DNA of 64,000 bases. It comes from Acanthosepion pharaonis (lineage: Eukaryota; Mollusca; Cephalopoda; Sepiida; Sepiidae). Shown piece by piece: positions 63,369 through 64,000 of this stretch (the stretch's first letter is position 1; each line of letters opens with the position of its first letter). The notes beneath the pieces were generated by a model. It did no database searches. It was not told where the DNA came from and saw only the letters and a list, made by a program, of their open reading frames with translations. Both the position numbers and the translations under genes were made by a program. The stretch lies in NCBI GenBank assembly GCA_903632075.3, contig CAHIKZ030005577.1, positions 2,309,001 through 2,373,000 of the forward strand, read 5' to 3'.

Positions 63369-64000
63369 TATCAGAAGTATACATAAAATACTATAATTTT
63401 ATGTACATATTACATTTCACTGTGTTATTTGTATTTCCATTCATTTTATTATTAATTTTGATATTTCATTTAAGGAAAAATATCATAACTGAGATTAATA
63501 TAAAAATAAAATCATATAAATTTCATAAGATGATACTGATACTTATAGGTACCCTTATCAGTTGAAATTGAAAAATCTAACTTCTCCACATGTGTTTCAC
63601 AAAAATAAAGGCCTTAACAGTGGATAACAATACTTAACTTGAATAACACAACTTAATTGTATACTTGCTGGTCTTCCATAATTATAGCCTAATTATAAAC
63701 ACAAAATTACATTTCTTAATTACTGCGGATCTTCTGATTAGTCAAAATGATACAATTTACAATGCACTAAAAAAAAGATCTCATAAGGACACTTAGGAAA
63801 CCCAATGCAGCTTTTAACTAATTTTATAATATTTTAACAACTTAAATGTAAAAGTCTATTATAAGTAAAGAAATAACAAATAATTATATTAAAGATTCAT
63901 TTTTCATTGAAAAAAATTTTTCCTTTCAGAAAATATTGTCCATATTCATAAAAGCAAATAAAAGCATTTGAAATTAAATAATATATTTGATTTTATTGAG
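63369..64000 (-). repeat. Far-5' module of ZNF-D, close copy of 42883-43540
   Basis: Collinear with the ZNF-C copy to the end of the window, so the duplication continues beyond 64000. It contains the promoter-like core (CTTCTCCACATGTGTTTCACA, AAAGGCCTTAACAGTGGATAAC) at about 63580-63630, weaker than at 4.2 kb. Confidence 0.85.

Noticed and set aside
1..64000. CRISPR arrays, operons, bacterial origin or rRNA
   Set aside because: No regular short repeats with unique spacers, no ribosome-binding sites or dense coding; introns and eukaryotic transposons show a nuclear genome.

Overview
This window is AT-rich metazoan nuclear DNA, with introns, tRNA-derived SINEs, LINEs, Penelope-like, LTR and DNA transposons and many (TA)n tracts. 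It is most likely from an invertebrate. The sequence does not fix the phylum: molluscs, chelicerates and cnidarians all remain possible. I saw no bacterial, organellar or viral genome features.

The coding backbone is a cluster of four tandem C2H2 zinc-finger genes, each with its finger array in one long terminal exon. ZNF-A (11258-12253) is on the + strand with 11 fingers. ZNF-B (26453-27658), ZNF-C (40248-41471) and ZNF-D (58110-59156) are on the - strand with 14, 14 and 12 fingers. All four exons follow a closely similar splice acceptor ending CTTTTTCAG or CTTTTTGCAG. A, B and D lose their frame at the 3' end of the array, and relict fingers continue past the stop. In A and C the start ATG lies inside a relict N-terminal finger. 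No effector domain (KRAB, BTB, SCAN, ZAD, SET) is visible; one could lie in unseen upstream exons. A fifth candidate gene of another type occupies about 2.6-4.23 kb on the - strand: a promoter with TATA and initiator-like motifs, a tandem array of repeated splice donors, and an acceptor-bounded terminal exon.

The spaces between genes are paralogous to one another, so the cluster grew by segmental duplication of units of roughly 10-17 kb. A 3' module recurs below B (about 21.4-25.3 kb), C (34.5-37.5 kb) and D (56.0-57.8 kb). A 5' intron module recurs at A, B and D. A far-5' AT-rich module recurs at 1.7-5.2, 17-18, 32-33, 42-44.5 and 61.5-64 kb. Uninserted paralogs give empty sites for several insertions: a SINE at 17270-17611 (16-bp TSD), a mariner at 28030-28877 (TA), a hAT MITE at 34648-34975 (8-bp TSD) and a head-to-head SINE palindrome at 56244-56817 (13-bp TSD). 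Other well-bounded elements are a 601-bp MITE at 44706-45306 (8-bp TSD ATTAGCAG), solo LTRs at 6559-6830 and 52377-52916, an LTR nested in a SINE at 30611-30843, and a 0.56-kb foldback at 17950-18511.

The overall picture is a young, churning zinc-finger cluster full of transposons, gaining genes by duplication and losing fingers by frameshift. This resembles the gene-versus-transposon turnover known for clustered zinc-finger families elsewhere. That functional link is inference; nothing here shows DNA targets or expression.
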